DNA of 64,000 bases from positions 2,108,001-2,172,000 of the forward strand of contig NZ_JAFBCU010000001.1 of assembly GCF_016907875.1 (NCBI RefSeq), in the 5' to 3' direction. This DNA is from Arthrobacter roseus (GTDB lineage: Bacteria > Actinomycetota > Actinomycetes > Actinomycetales > Micrococcaceae). A model generated the notes under the pieces. That model was not told where the DNA came from and ran no database searches. It worked only from the letters and a program-made list of their open reading frames with translations. Shown here in pieces: positions 16,721 to 26,752 of the stretch. The position numbers and the translations under genes were made by a program. Each line of letters starts with the position of its first letter. Positions within the stretch are counted from its first letter, which is position 1.

Positions 16721-17898
16721 TTGAGAAGGGCGTCCACGAACTCTTCGGCGTCGAACGGCGCCAGATCGTCGGCGCCCTCCCCCAGACCGATCAGCTTCAC
16801 CGGAACGCCCAGTCCACGCTGGATGGCGACGACGATCCCGCCCTTGGCTGTACCGTCCAGCTTCGTCAGGACAATACCAGTGATGTTGACAACTTCTGCG
16901 AAGACTTTTGCCTGAGCCATGCCGTTTTGCCCGGTGGTGGCGTCAAGGACCAACAGGACCTCATCTACTGATGCCTGCTTTTCTATAACCCGTTTGACCT
17001 TGCCGAGCTGGTCCATGAGCCCAACCTTGTTCTGCAGGCGCCCGGCGGTGTCGATCATGACGACGTCGACTTCCTGTTCAATCCCCGTCCGCACCGCCTC
17101 AAAGGCGACAGAGGCGGGATCAGCGCCGTCGACGTCGGACATGATGGTGGGAACGCCCACACGCTGGCCCCACGTTGCCAACTGCTCGGCTGCGGCCGCC
17201 CGGAACGTGTCAGCAGCGCCGAGCAGGACGTCCTTGTTCTCAGAAACCAGCACGCGTGCCAGCTTGCCGACAGTTGTGGTTTTGCCCACCCCATTGACAC
17301 CTACAACCATCACGACTGCGGGCAACGAATCATGGCGGTCAACGGCCAGAGACCGGTCCATGGTGGGGTCCACAAGCTTGATGAGTTCCTCACGGAGCAT
17401 CGCTTTGACCTGCTCAGGGTTGCGGCTTCCTTCAACCTTCACCCGTTCGCGCAGCGCGTCCACCAGCTCCAGGGTTGGCTCCGTACCAAGATCGGCAAGC
17501 AGCAGAGTCTCTTCGATTTCGTCCCAGACGTCCTCGTCAATGTTGTCGCTGGAGAGCAGAGCCAACAGTCCCTTGCCGAGCGCGTTGTTGGACTTGATCA
17601 GGCGGGCACGAAGCCTGGCGAGGCGTCCCTGGGCTGGCTCTGGTGTCTCAATCGACGGTCCATCGGGCTCAACCTCGTGGATAACGTCTGCAGAACCGTC
17701 AGCATCCGGGCGTTCGGTCGTTACGCCAGCACCGTCAACATCCGTGGAACCACCGCCGGGAACCGGATCATTGGCATCTCGCGTGGTGGTGTATTTCTCC
17801 CCGGGCGCCTTCCTGCCCTTGAGGAGAACAAGGGCCAGCGACCCGACGATCCCGATAGCGACGACAACGAAAATAATTACAGCAAGAGTCTCATTCAC
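16717..17898 (-). CDS. ftsY: Signal recognition particle receptor FtsY
   Basis: The membrane receptor GTPase for the SRP-ribosome complex. The 393-residue protein begins with one membrane segment (NETLAVIIFVVVAIGIVGSL), as usual for actinobacterial FtsY, then an acidic linker (to about 95) and the NG domain with GVNGVGKTTTVGKL, GAADTFRAAAAEQL, DTAGRL and TKLDGTAKGG. I use GTG 17898 because it puts the membrane segment at the N-terminus; upstream codons read into the MFS gene's leader. Its stop overlaps the stop of the convergent glycosidase. In many relatives ftsY follows smc directly; here an MFS gene on the other strand lies between. Confidence 0.96.
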   Translation of the reverse strand: MNETLAVIIFVVVAIGIVGSLALVLLKGRKAPGEKYTTTRDANDPVPGGGSTDVDGAGVTTERPDADGSADVIHEVEPDGPSIETPEPAQGRLARLRARLIKSNNALGKGLLALLSSDNIDEDVWDEIEETLLLADLGTEPTLELVDALRERVKVEGSRNPEQVKAMLREELIKLVDPTMDRSLAVDRHDSLPAVVMVVGVNGVGKTTTVGKLARVLVSENKDVLLGAADTFRAAAAEQLATWGQRVGVPTIMSDVDGADPASVAFEAVRTGIEQEVDVVMIDTAGRLQNKVGLMDQLGKVKRVIEKQASVDEVLLVLDATTGQNGMAQAKVFAEVVNITGIVLTKLDGTAKGGIVVAIQRGLGVPVKLIGLGEGADDLAPFDAEEFVDALLN

Positions 17899-17981
17899 GC
17901 TTTCAAGCTTCTCACAACCAGTCCTGCTGACGAGGAGAAAGCAGGCATCTGTCCAGGCAAGGTGAAAGACTGGTTGGCACC

Positions 17982-19229
17982 ATGACCCCTCGATTGCCGC
18001 TCGGCCGCGCGCGTACAGCCGCCGACTCACAAGAACCAGCCCGCACGGTCCGCATAGCCACCCCGCGTGAAATAAAGGTACTGATCGCGGCGGCCTTCGT
18101 CATCGCCATTGGTTTTGGTCTCGTTGCGCCTGTTCTGCCGCAGTTCGCGCAGAGCTTCGACGTGGGGACGACGGCGGCGTCGATCATCATCAGCGCCTTT
18201 GCGTTCGCGCGCCTGGTATTTGCCCCGGTCAGCGGAAAATTGGTAGGCAAACTCGGCGAGCCGTCCGTCTATGTGACCGGGCTCCTGATTGTCGCGGTGT
18301 CCACCGGTGCCTGCGCATTCGCCCAGAACTACTGGCAACTGCTCATCTTCCGCGGCCTGGGCGGTATTGGCTCCACTATGTTCACCGTCTCGGCCATGGG
18401 CCTGATCATCCGGTTAGCGCCGCCAGCTATCCGCGGCCGCATCTCGGGCACGTACGCGACGGCGTTTCTCCTGGGCAATATCGGCGGGCCTCTGATCGGT
18501 GGCCTGTTGGCAGGGTTCGGGTTGAGAGTGCCGTTCATCGTCTACGCGGTGGCGCTCCTGGTGGCCGCGACCATCGTGTTCACCCAACTTCGCGATGTAT
18601 CCCTGGGACGAAAGCGAAAAACGCCCTCCGGGCCACAAATGGAGGTGCGCGAAGCCGTTGCCCATCCGACGTACCGTTCGGCACTGGTCTCCGGCTTTGC
18701 CAACGGTTGGTCCTCCTTCGGGGTGCGGATGGCCCTGTTGCCGCTATTCGCCGTCACTGTTCTCGGGGAAGGCCCGGAAGTGGCCGGGATTGCGCTGGCA
18801 GTTTTTGCCATCGGCACGGCTGCAGCCATGTCATTTTCCGGGCGGCTCACCGACAGCCTCGGCAGACGGCCCATGGTCATATCGGGGCTGATTATCAATG
18901 GCTTGTCGACGGCGGCGCTGGGCTTCACATCAAGTGTGAGCTGGTTCATCGTGCTCTCGATCGTGGCCGGTTTGGGGGCCGGCATTCTGAATCCGGCACA
19001 GCAGGCCGCCGTCGCCGACGTCATCGGACCCGAGCGAGGCGGCGGGAAGGTGCTCGCTACATTTCAGATGTCACAGGACAGCGGCGCGATTCTGGGACCG
19101 ATCATTGCGGGCGCACTGGTCGACCTCGGCTACTCCTTCGGCTGGGCATTCGCACTGACCGGGGCAACGGCGATCCTAGCGGCTGTTGCGTGGATCTCCG
19201 CCAAGGAAACCCTCCCGCCCCGAACCTGA
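17982..19229 (+). CDS. MFS transporter, drug-efflux-like
   Basis: A 415-residue major facilitator with 12 predicted membrane helices. The loop between helices 2 and 3 reads GKLVGKLGEP and the corresponding loop in the second half GRLTDSLGRRPM, the family's G-x-x-x-D/G-R-x-G-R pattern. The helix 4-5 region (RGRISGTYATAFLLGNIGGP) resembles proton-driven drug exporters of the MdtG/TetA type. Substrate cannot be told from sequence. It starts at ATG 17982 with a weak ribosome site, is divergent from ftsY and convergent with smc; the 74-base gap to smc shows no clear terminator. Confidence 0.88.
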   Translation: MTPRLPLGRARTAADSQEPARTVRIATPREIKVLIAAAFVIAIGFGLVAPVLPQFAQSFDVGTTAASIIISAFAFARLVFAPVSGKLVGKLGEPSVYVTGLLIVAVSTGACAFAQNYWQLLIFRGLGGIGSTMFTVSAMGLIIRLAPPAIRGRISGTYATAFLLGNIGGPLIGGLLAGFGLRVPFIVYAVALLVAATIVFTQLRDVSLGRKRKTPSGPQMEVREAVAHPTYRSALVSGFANGWSSFGVRMALLPLFAVTVLGEGPEVAGIALAVFAIGTAAAMSFSGRLTDSLGRRPMVISGLIINGLSTAALGFTSSVSWFIVLSIVAGLGAGILNPAQQAAVADVIGPERGGGKVLATFQMSQDSGAILGPIIAGALVDLGYSFGWAFALTGATAILAAVAWISAKETLPPRT

Positions 19230-19303
19230 TGATCACCGATTGTAGGGACCGCTTACACCGAGCCGAACCCAAACTCGAACAACGGTATGAGAAACCGCAG
19301 GCG

Positions 19304-22300
19304 TTAGACGGCGTCGGCCAGGCGCTGGCTGATGACCGTTGTGACTCCGTCACCGCGCATGGTCACCCCGTAAAGCGCGTCGGCAATTTCCATCGTGCGC
19401 TTCTGGTGCGTGATGATGATGAGCTGGCTGGATTCCCGCAGTTCCTCAAACACGGTAATGAGCCTGCCCAGGTTGGTGTCGTCCAGGGCTGCTTCCACTT
19501 CGTCCATGACGTAGAACGGAGACGGTCGGGCCTTGAAGATTGCCACGAGAAGTGCAACGGCGGTCAGGGACCGTTCGCCGCCGGAGAGCAGTGAGAGCCG
19601 TTTGATTCTCTTGCCGGCGGGCCGTGCTTCGACGTCGATGCCGGTGGTGAGCATGTCCGCGGGGTCGGTGAGGATCAGGCGTCCCTCTCCCCCGGGAAAC
19701 AGCCTCCCAAAAACCCGTTCAAACTGTTCCGCGGTGTCCCTGAAAGCCTCAGAGAAAACTTGTTCCACACGTTCATCGACTTGCCGGATGATGTTCAGCA
19801 GGTCTTTACGGGTTGCTTTGAGGTCTTCGAGTTGGGTGCTGAGGTACTGGTGTCGTTCTTCCATGGCCGCGAATTCCTCGAGCGCCAGCGGGTTCACTCT
19901 TCCCAGCGAGGAGAGATCCCGTTCGGCGCGTTTCAGCCGCTTCTCCTGTTCGGCACGCACAAAGGGTTTGCCTTCCGGAAGCGCGTTGCCGTCGTCGTCG
20001 ACCGCGGTTCGCAGCGCCGCCCACTTATCCGTGGTTTTCGCAGACTCCGGAACGGGCACCTCCGGCCCATATTCGCTCACGAGGTGATCTGAGGTCAGTC
20101 CCAGTTCATCGAGCGCCCGAGCCTCCAACGCTTCAATCCGCAGTCGTTGTTCGGCCCTGATGAGTTCATCGCGGTGTACTGAATCGGTGAGGGCTGCCAG
20201 GTTTGTCTCGAGTTCCTGGTTGGTGGCCCGTATCTGTTGTAACTCCTGTTCCACGCCTGCCCGGGCTTCTTCGGCGGCGTCACGGTCCCGGGCTGCGGCG
20301 CTTAGGGAGCGCCCGATGCTTTCCAGAACCAGCCCGACGCCGTGAGCGACGTTGGCTGCACTACGTGCTTGTCCAGCGCGGACTCGTGCCCGTTGAGCGG
20401 CTGCTTCGCGTGCCTGCAGTTCAGCCTCAGCGGAACGTTCAAGCGAAGCCGCCCTGGTGCCGAGGGCCACCAACTGCTCTTCGGAACTGCGCAGATCCAG
20501 TCGCGCTTCGAGCTCGGATTCCCGGGCCGCGCGCGCACGGATGGTCAGCTCATCACGTTGATCGGTGGACGGTTCCTCTTCCTCGGGTGATTCCTGGGCC
20601 GCAGCGAGACGGTCAAGGACTTCGGCGAGGCGGCTCTTCTCGGTTTCCACGTTGGATTCCACCACGGCCAGGCGTTGCTGGAGACGTGTCGCTTCGTCGT
20701 TGGCATTGCGCAGTGCCGACCCGAGGTTCCCGAGCTTTTCCGCGATGGCCGCCAGCCCGGCGTCGGATTCGTTGAGAACCTCCAGTGCCGCATTGGTCTG
20801 GTTCCGGGCTTCCTCGCCGCGGGTTTCTGCGGCTTTGATGGTGAAGCGGGTCTGCTCGGCGCGCGCGCTGGCGGCCTCAAGCCTACGCACCGTCTCATCA
20901 ACGGTCGCCTGCAGTTCTAATAGTCCCGGTGCGCTGGCCGATCCTCCCTGGACCGTCAGTGCACTCAGAAGGTCACCGGCCGTGGTCACGGCAGTGAGGT
21001 GCGGGTAGCGCACGACGACGTCGGCTCCCTCCGCGAGCGTGTCCACGATGACGACGCCGGCCAGCAGCGCACGCACGGCTGGCTCGACAGAGGCCACAAC
21101 GCCTACATAGGACAGTGCGGACCGGACATCGTCTGGAAGTTTCGCTGCCCTGGACGAGGGCCCGATGCCATCTATGGGCGCCAGCAGCATCGAGGCCCTG
21201 CCGGCGTCGTTGTCTTTGAGCTGTTCCAATGCCTGAACCGCGATGTCCTGACCGGTCACCGCGAGCGCTTCGGCGGAATTACCCAGGGCTGCGGCTATGG
21301 CTGTTTCATAGCCTGGGTTGATGGTGAGGTGTTCGACGACGGTTCCGAGGACTCCGTTGAGGTCTGATTCGAGGAGCAACCCTGTTCCGTCTTTGCGCTG
21401 GAGTCCTGTTTCAAGGGCTTCGCGGCGGGCGATGAGGGAGTCGCGTTCGCGTTCTGCAGTGTGTTGTTCTTCGCGTAGCCGGGTGAGGTGGGCTGTGGCG
21501 GCGTCGAGTTTTTCCTGCGCGTCTTCGTAGGCTGCGTCGAGGCTTTCTTCGCCTTCTTCTGCTCCGGCGACCTGGCTTTCCAGGACGGCAAAGTCGCTGT
21601 GTGCTGCGCTGCGGCGCTCGTGGGCCTGTTCGATGGATTCCAGGAGCCGTCCGAGTTCAGCTTCGGCGGATTCGACGCGTGAGCGGGCTGTACCGACTTG
21701 TCCGGTGAGTCTGGCGAGGCCTTCCCTGCGGTCTGCGGCTGCTCGGAGCAAAATGGTGAGTCGTTGTTCTTCGGCGGTGGCAGCGTGCTCGGCGGTTGTT
21801 CGTTCCTGGGTGGAGTTTTCGAGGATGCGCCGCAGGGTGTCGAGTGTTTGCGTGAGAGTTACTTCCTCACTCCGGAGGCGTTTGGCGTCCTGCGCAAGGT
21901 GCTCCGGGTCCCGGCCGGCCTCGCGGGCGGGTTCTGTGGCTGAGAGCAGTTGATGGCGGTCTACGGCGCGTGCTTCGAGGGAGCGGAAACGTTCCTGGAT
22001 AGATCCAAGGTGGTACCAAATGTCGCGGGCAGCGTTGGCTGCGGGGGTGGTCTTGGCTGCGCCCCCTTCGAGTTCGCTCTGACGTAAGCGGCAGGCGTCG
22101 AGCATGAGTTCGGTGTGTTTGCGCCGTTCTTTCAGCGCTGCTTCGTCTGCGGTTTCCTTATGCAGCGTTGTGCTCAGCTGCACGAGTTCGTCGGCGAGGA
22201 GCCGCGCTCGGGCGTCGCGGACGTCGAACTGGACCTGTTGTGCACGGCGAGCGACGTCGGCCTGCTTTCCCAGTGGGGTGAGCTGGCGGCGGACTTCGCC

Positions 22301-22885
22301 GGTGAGATCGGTGAGCCGAGCAAGGTTTGCCTGCATGGACTCCAGTTTGCGGACAGTTTTTTCCCGGCGTCGGCGGTGTTTGAGAATTCCGGCCGCTTCC
22401 TCGATGAATCCGCGGCGGTCTTCGGGGGTGGCATGAAGGATTTTGTCCAGTTGCCCCTGGCCCACTATGACGTGCATTTCGCGGCCAAGACCAGAATCGG
22501 AGAGCAACTCCTGGATGTCCAGGAGCCTGCAGCTGGTGCCGTTGATGGAGTACTCAGAGCCGCCGGCGCGGAACAGGGTGCGCGCAATGGTGACTTCGGT
22601 GTATTCGATCGGCAGGGCGCCGTCGGCATTGTCAATGGTGAGCGAAACGTGTGCTCTACCCAGCGGAGGACGTTTTGCGGTACCGGCGAAGATGACGTCT
22701 TCCATTTTGCCGCCGCGCAGGGTCTTTGCCCCTTGCTCCCCCATCACCCAGGAGAGTGCGTCCACAACGTTGGATTTCCCAGAACCGTTGGGGCCGACGA
22801 CGGCGGTGACGCCGGGTTCGAAGTCAAACGTGGTGGCAGAGGCGAATGATTTGAATCCCCTGACGGTAAGACTTTTCAGATGCAA
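19304..22885 (-). CDS. smc: Chromosome segregation ATPase SMC
   Basis: The core subunit of bacterial condensin. The 1193-residue protein begins MHLKSLTVRGFKSFA and has Walker A GPNGSGKSN (31-39) at the N-terminal head. Long E/R/A-rich coiled coils flank a hinge at about residues 505-670 (GVLGTVVEHLTINPG, GRASMLLAPIDG). The C-terminal head carries the signature LSGGERSLTAVALLVAIF and the Walker B region YVMDEVEAALD. It starts with TTG 22885, the only start that gives the family N-terminus, with GAGAGAG upstream. ScpA/ScpB are not in the window. Confidence 0.97.
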   Translation of the reverse strand: MHLKSLTVRGFKSFASATTFDFEPGVTAVVGPNGSGKSNVVDALSWVMGEQGAKTLRGGKMEDVIFAGTAKRPPLGRAHVSLTIDNADGALPIEYTEVTIARTLFRAGGSEYSINGTSCRLLDIQELLSDSGLGREMHVIVGQGQLDKILHATPEDRRGFIEEAAGILKHRRRREKTVRKLESMQANLARLTDLTGEVRRQLTPLGKQADVARRAQQVQFDVRDARARLLADELVQLSTTLHKETADEAALKERRKHTELMLDACRLRQSELEGGAAKTTPAANAARDIWYHLGSIQERFRSLEARAVDRHQLLSATEPAREAGRDPEHLAQDAKRLRSEEVTLTQTLDTLRRILENSTQERTTAEHAATAEEQRLTILLRAAADRREGLARLTGQVGTARSRVESAEAELGRLLESIEQAHERRSAAHSDFAVLESQVAGAEEGEESLDAAYEDAQEKLDAATAHLTRLREEQHTAERERDSLIARREALETGLQRKDGTGLLLESDLNGVLGTVVEHLTINPGYETAIAAALGNSAEALAVTGQDIAVQALEQLKDNDAGRASMLLAPIDGIGPSSRAAKLPDDVRSALSYVGVVASVEPAVRALLAGVVIVDTLAEGADVVVRYPHLTAVTTAGDLLSALTVQGGSASAPGLLELQATVDETVRRLEAASARAEQTRFTIKAAETRGEEARNQTNAALEVLNESDAGLAAIAEKLGNLGSALRNANDEATRLQQRLAVVESNVETEKSRLAEVLDRLAAAQESPEEEEPSTDQRDELTIRARAARESELEARLDLRSSEEQLVALGTRAASLERSAEAELQAREAAAQRARVRAGQARSAANVAHGVGLVLESIGRSLSAAARDRDAAEEARAGVEQELQQIRATNQELETNLAALTDSVHRDELIRAEQRLRIEALEARALDELGLTSDHLVSEYGPEVPVPESAKTTDKWAALRTAVDDDGNALPEGKPFVRAEQEKRLKRAERDLSSLGRVNPLALEEFAAMEERHQYLSTQLEDLKATRKDLLNIIRQVDERVEQVFSEAFRDTAEQFERVFGRLFPGGEGRLILTDPADMLTTGIDVEARPAGKRIKRLSLLSGGERSLTAVALLVAIFKARPSPFYVMDEVEAALDDTNLGRLITVFEELRESSQLIIITHQKRTMEIADALYGVTMRGDGVTTVISQRLADAV

Positions 22886-22973
22886 CGTTCGGCCGGCTCT
22901 CTCGGGTTGGCTGTATAGCCCAATCTACTGTGTATCAGGTTCTTCCGGCTGAAGCACGCGGTAGGAAACATCA

Positions 22974-22979
22974 TATAAT
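22974..22979 (+). promoter_or_regulatory. Consensus -10 box upstream of oleA
   Basis: A perfect TATAAT lies about 90 bases before the oleA start in the smc-oleA divergent region. The sequence 17-18 bases upstream does not match a -35 box well, so this promoter may need an activator. Transcription would begin near 22986 and give a leader of about 60-80 bases. Confidence 0.5.
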
Positions 22980-23066
22980 TGTGCATTCTCCATACTTAAG
23001 GAACTAGTCTTTCAGGGGGAGTCGTTAGATTCCGGGGCGCACACGCTAGTGAACAAGGCAGGAAAT

Positions 23067-24092
23067 TTGACCGGTAACGCGACGTTTCGACATGAAAACA
23101 CGGCCCTGCTGGCTGTTACGAGCGTAGAAGCTCCGGTGGTTGTCAGCTCGGCCGAGTTTGATGAGCGTTTGGCTCCGAGCCTGAAAAGGCTTCGGCTGTC
23201 CAAGCGCCTTCTTGAACGTGTTGCCGGTGTTGTTGAGCGCCGCTGGTGGTCTCCGGGAACGGATTTCGATGATGCTGCGATTGAGGCCGGTGCCAAGGCT
23301 ATAGCTGAGGCTGGCATTGAGCCGGGACAGGTGGGCTTGTTAATCAATACGTCCGTCACCCGCAGAAACCTTGAGCCCTCTGTAGCTGTCAAGATTCATC
23401 ACCGGCTTGGCCTGCCGTCGTCGGCCCTCAACTTTGATCTGGCCAATGCCTGCCTGGGGTTTGTCAACGGAATAACTCTTGCCGCGAACATGATTGATTC
23501 TGGTCAGATCAAGTACGCACTGATTGTTGCCGGCGAGGACGCGCAGGGCACTCAGGAGGCCACGTTCAAGCGCCTCAACCGCGAAGACTCCACGCGGCAG
23601 GACTTCCTGAACGAATTTGCCACTCTCACGCTGGGTTCAGGCGCTGCTGCCGCGGTCATCGGCCCGGCTGACGCTCACCCCGGGGCTCACCGCATTCTGG
23701 GCGGCGTCTCCCGTGCGGGGACAGAGCACCACGGGCTATGCGTGGGCGGGGTGGACGGCATGTTCACCGATACCAAAGGACTGCTCGACGGCGGTCTGGA
23801 GCTTGTGGTGAACGCCTGGAACGAGGCATTCATCGACGGATGGGACTGGCGGAGCATGGACCGCTATGTCACCCATCAGGTGTCCAACTCCTACACGAAC
23901 GCCATCATTAAAGCGGTGAACCTGGTCCGTGACCGGGTTCCCATGACGTTCCCCCTGTGGGGCAACGTCGGTCCGGCTTCACTTCCCATGACGCTGGCAC
24001 AGGAGGCGCAGACCCTGAAGAGCGGAGACCGCGTTCTGTGTATGGGTGTGGGTTCGGGCCTGAACACCACGATGATGGAGATTGCGTGGTAG
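23067..24092 (+). CDS. oleA: OleA, thiolase-type beta-ketoacyl synthase for olefin synthesis
   Basis: Condenses two long-chain acyl-CoAs head to head to a beta-keto acid, the first step of long-chain olefin biosynthesis. The 341-residue protein is thiolase-like. NACLGFVNG carries the nucleophile Cys129, YVTHQVS the catalytic His270, and WGNVGPAS the Asn300. RRNLEPS supplies Glu103, equivalent to the base supplied across the dimer in OleA but absent from FabH. The order with oleBC and oleD confirms the role. I start at TTG 23067 (MTGNATFRHENTALL) because AAGGCAGGA precedes it; GTG 23049 would add six residues. It overlaps oleBC by seven bases. Confidence 0.93.
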   Translation: MTGNATFRHENTALLAVTSVEAPVVVSSAEFDERLAPSLKRLRLSKRLLERVAGVVERRWWSPGTDFDDAAIEAGAKAIAEAGIEPGQVGLLINTSVTRRNLEPSVAVKIHHRLGLPSSALNFDLANACLGFVNGITLAANMIDSGQIKYALIVAGEDAQGTQEATFKRLNREDSTRQDFLNEFATLTLGSGAAAAVIGPADAHPGAHRILGGVSRAGTEHHGLCVGGVDGMFTDTKGLLDGGLELVVNAWNEAFIDGWDWRSMDRYVTHQVSNSYTNAIIKAVNLVRDRVPMTFPLWGNVGPASLPMTLAQEAQTLKSGDRVLCMGVGSGLNTTMMEIAW

Positions 24093-26752
24093 CACTGCCG
24101 GGCGTGGAGCCGGGTTGGTCCTGCTACATTGACGTTCCTTCATCTGCTCCTGTTGACGGCTCCGGGGTGGTGAACCGGTGGCATTATCTAGATAACGCCA
24201 GCAGTCTGGCTTCTGCGGATACAGATTTACCGACGCTACTGTGTGTCCATGGCAACCCCACCTGGTCCTACGGGTGGCGTTCCCTACTGTCAGAGGGTGC
24301 AGCTGCCGGTTACCGGGTAGTGGCTGTTGATCAGCTGGACATGGGCTTCTCTGAGCGCACCGGCAGGTTCCGTCGTCTCACCGACAGAGTGACCGACCTT
24401 GAGGACTTCGCGGTCGCTGCTGGCATCACAGGTTCTATCATCACCGTGGGCCACGACTGGGGCGGTGTCATCAGCCTGGGATTCGCCCACAGAAACCGGG
24501 ACCGTCTAGCCGGTCTGGTGCTCACTAACACTGCTATCCATCACAACGATGCCGAACAGATCCCGGCGCCGCTACGTGCCGCCCTTCATCCGCTGATTCA
24601 CCGCTGGGGCACCCAGCACAGCAAAGCGTTCCTTTCGATTACCCACTCTCTGGCACAACCGGCACTGCCTAAGGACGTTCGCCGCGCGTTCGAGGCCCCC
24701 TACCAGACATCGGCGCGCCGGCAGGGGATCGCCAACTTCGTTGCAGACATTCCAGCCTCACCGAATCACCCCAGCCATGCGCCTCTCAAGGAGATCGCCG
24801 AGGGTATTCGTACCCTTGATGCTCCGGCTCTGATGCTCTGGGGACCCAAGGACCCGATTTTTTCGGACCGCTACCTTGAGGATCTGTGCCGGCGACTCCC
24901 CCACGCCGCTGTCCACCGTTTTGAGCGGGCCAGCCATCTGGTCACCGAAGACGCTGACGTTGCAGGCACCCTGTTCCGCTGGCTCCGCGCCCAGCCGGGT
25001 CAGCCGGGTCAGCCGGGTCAGCCTGAGAAGCCAGAGAACTCGGGCAAGGAAACGCCCGACGACGACGGCAGTTTCACCCCGATGTGGCACCACCTTGATG
25101 AACTGGCTGCCGGTGCCACAGCACCGGGTATTGCCACGGCTGATATGGGCGCAGACGGAGCGATCAAGCGATCGCTGTCCTGGCAGCAACTCGCCGCCAG
25201 CGTCTCTGCCTTGGCGGAGTCCTTGCATGCATTAGGTGTTCGCCGCGGCAGCCGAATCAGCCTGATGGTCCCGCCCGGCGTGGATCTCACGATTGTGCTC
25301 TACGCCTGTTTGAAGCTCGGTGCCGTGATCGTGGTCGCCGACGCAGGGCTGGGTGTGCGTGGCATGAGCCGCGCCGTCAAGAGCACCTCACCGGAGTTCC
25401 TGATCGGCATCAGCCGTGCCCTGATCGCCGCAAAGACCTTCAGCTGGCCAGGACGCCGAATCAGCGTTGACCCACTTCCGAAGGCGCAGCGCAGGCTCCT
25501 ATCGGTGGAAACCTCCATCGCTGAGCTCACGGCCGCACCGACGCCTGCCCAAACGTCAGGAGCCATTACTCCGACAGCGGATCCCGACGCCGATGCAGCC
25601 ATCCTTTTCACCTCGGGTTCCACCGGTCCAGCCAAGGGCGTCGTATACACCCACCGGCAGCTCACTGGTATGCGCGATACCGTGGCGTCGACGTTTGGTC
25701 TGGGACCCGGACATGGCCTCGTAGCCGGATTTGCGCCGTTTGCTCTGCTGGGCCCGGCCCTTGGAACCACGTCCATCACACCAGATATGGATGTCACTGC
25801 CCCGCGGACGCTCAGTGCGCAGGCTCTGGCGGACGCCGCCGGTGCCATCGACGCCACTACAGTTTTCGCGTCCCCCGCTGCCCTACAGAACGTGCTCGCA
25901 ACAGCGCCCGATCTTACGACGGAGGGCCGTGGCGCGCTGTCCTCGGTCAGGCTACTGCTTTCAGCCGGTGCCCCCGTCTCGGAGCGCTTGTTGACCTCTC
26001 TGCAGGAGATTCTGCCCAAGGCGTCGCTGCACACCCCGTATGGCATGACAGAAGCCCTGCCCGTGAGCGATATTGATCTGGAACACATCCGTTCCGCAAC
26101 CGCGGACGTGCTGGCTGGGAACGTGGCTGGAGCCGGAAACGGTGTCTGCGTGGGACACCCCGTTCAGGGTGTCAACATTGTGCTCAGTCCCCTGGACCAC
26201 ACCGGCACGGCCAACGGACCACTCACCAGTGACGTCCAGGTCACCGGCGAAATCCTGGTGCAAGCACCCCATGTGAAAGATCGATATCACCGATTATGGC
26301 TGACTCAGCAGGACAGCGCCCGTAATTCTGGTTGGCACCGAACCGGCGATGTAGGACATTTTGATGCGAAGGGCCGGTTGTGGGTGGAGGGCCGGATTGG
26401 CCACGTTCTGACCACGGCCGACGGCGTCGTTACTCCGGTGGGGATCGAACAAGCACTGGAGGGCTTGCCGGGAATCACCATGGCCGCCGTCGTCGGTGTT
26501 GGCCCGGCCGGAACGCAAGCAGCGGTTGCCGTCCTGGTCACTGATCCCCCGATTACCCGCGCAGGGTTGGCAGCACCAGAGGTTGCCGCGGCCGCGCGTT
26601 CAGCCGCTAAAACGGCGGGGGTTCCGCTGGCAGCGGTGCTGACCGTCCGATCTCTTCCCACAGATATCCGGCACAACGCCAAGATCGACAGGACGCGCGT
26701 TGCGCTCTGGGCCGAGCGCACTCTGGCCGGTGGAAAAGTACAGCGGTTGTGA
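24086..26752 (+). CDS. oleBC: OleBC fusion: beta-lactone decarboxylase and beta-lactone synthetase
   Basis: An 888-residue fusion of two olefin-pathway enzymes. Residues 1-300 are an alpha/beta-hydrolase of haloalkane dehalogenase type (OleB) with HGNPTWSY (56-63), nucleophile Asp124 in VGHDWGG and His284 in ERASHLVTE; OleB decarboxylates the beta-lactone to the cis-olefin. After a Q/P/G linker (303-323), residues 330-888 are an acyl-adenylate-forming ligase (OleC) with FTSGSTGPAKG (508-518), YGMTEALP and HRTGDVG; OleC closes the beta-hydroxy acid to the beta-lactone. The start is GTG 24086, with GGAG five bases upstream, overlapping oleA. Such oleBC fusions are known from actinobacteria. Confidence 0.93.
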   Translation: MVALPGVEPGWSCYIDVPSSAPVDGSGVVNRWHYLDNASSLASADTDLPTLLCVHGNPTWSYGWRSLLSEGAAAGYRVVAVDQLDMGFSERTGRFRRLTDRVTDLEDFAVAAGITGSIITVGHDWGGVISLGFAHRNRDRLAGLVLTNTAIHHNDAEQIPAPLRAALHPLIHRWGTQHSKAFLSITHSLAQPALPKDVRRAFEAPYQTSARRQGIANFVADIPASPNHPSHAPLKEIAEGIRTLDAPALMLWGPKDPIFSDRYLEDLCRRLPHAAVHRFERASHLVTEDADVAGTLFRWLRAQPGQPGQPGQPEKPENSGKETPDDDGSFTPMWHHLDELAAGATAPGIATADMGADGAIKRSLSWQQLAASVSALAESLHALGVRRGSRISLMVPPGVDLTIVLYACLKLGAVIVVADAGLGVRGMSRAVKSTSPEFLIGISRALIAAKTFSWPGRRISVDPLPKAQRRLLSVETSIAELTAAPTPAQTSGAITPTADPDADAAILFTSGSTGPAKGVVYTHRQLTGMRDTVASTFGLGPGHGLVAGFAPFALLGPALGTTSITPDMDVTAPRTLSAQALADAAGAIDATTVFASPAALQNVLATAPDLTTEGRGALSSVRLLLSAGAPVSERLLTSLQEILPKASLHTPYGMTEALPVSDIDLEHIRSATADVLAGNVAGAGNGVCVGHPVQGVNIVLSPLDHTGTANGPLTSDVQVTGEILVQAPHVKDRYHRLWLTQQDSARNSGWHRTGDVGHFDAKGRLWVEGRIGHVLTTADGVVTPVGIEQALEGLPGITMAAVVGVGPAGTQAAVAVLVTDPPITRAGLAAPEVAAAARSAAKTAGVPLAAVLTVRSLPTDIRHNAKIDRTRVALWAERTLAGGKVQRL
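24992..25018. repeat. 9-bp tandem repeat in the OleBC linker
   Basis: Three perfect copies of CAGCCGGGT lie head to tail and encode Q-P-G repeats between the OleB and OleC domains; a fourth partial copy (CAGCCT) follows. The unit is a whole number of codons, so copy-number change would lengthen or shorten the linker without a frameshift. Confidence 0.85.

Noticed and set aside
16919-17965. A 348-codon open frame on the plus strand opposite ftsY.
   Set aside because: It mirrors the codon pattern of ftsY, is Ser/Thr/Arg-rich low-complexity sequence, and has no ribosome site or family resemblance.
25300-26088. A 262-codon open frame on the minus strand opposite the OleC domain.
   Set aside because: Antisense to a domain with clear catalytic motifs; composition is typical of a shadow frame in high-GC DNA.
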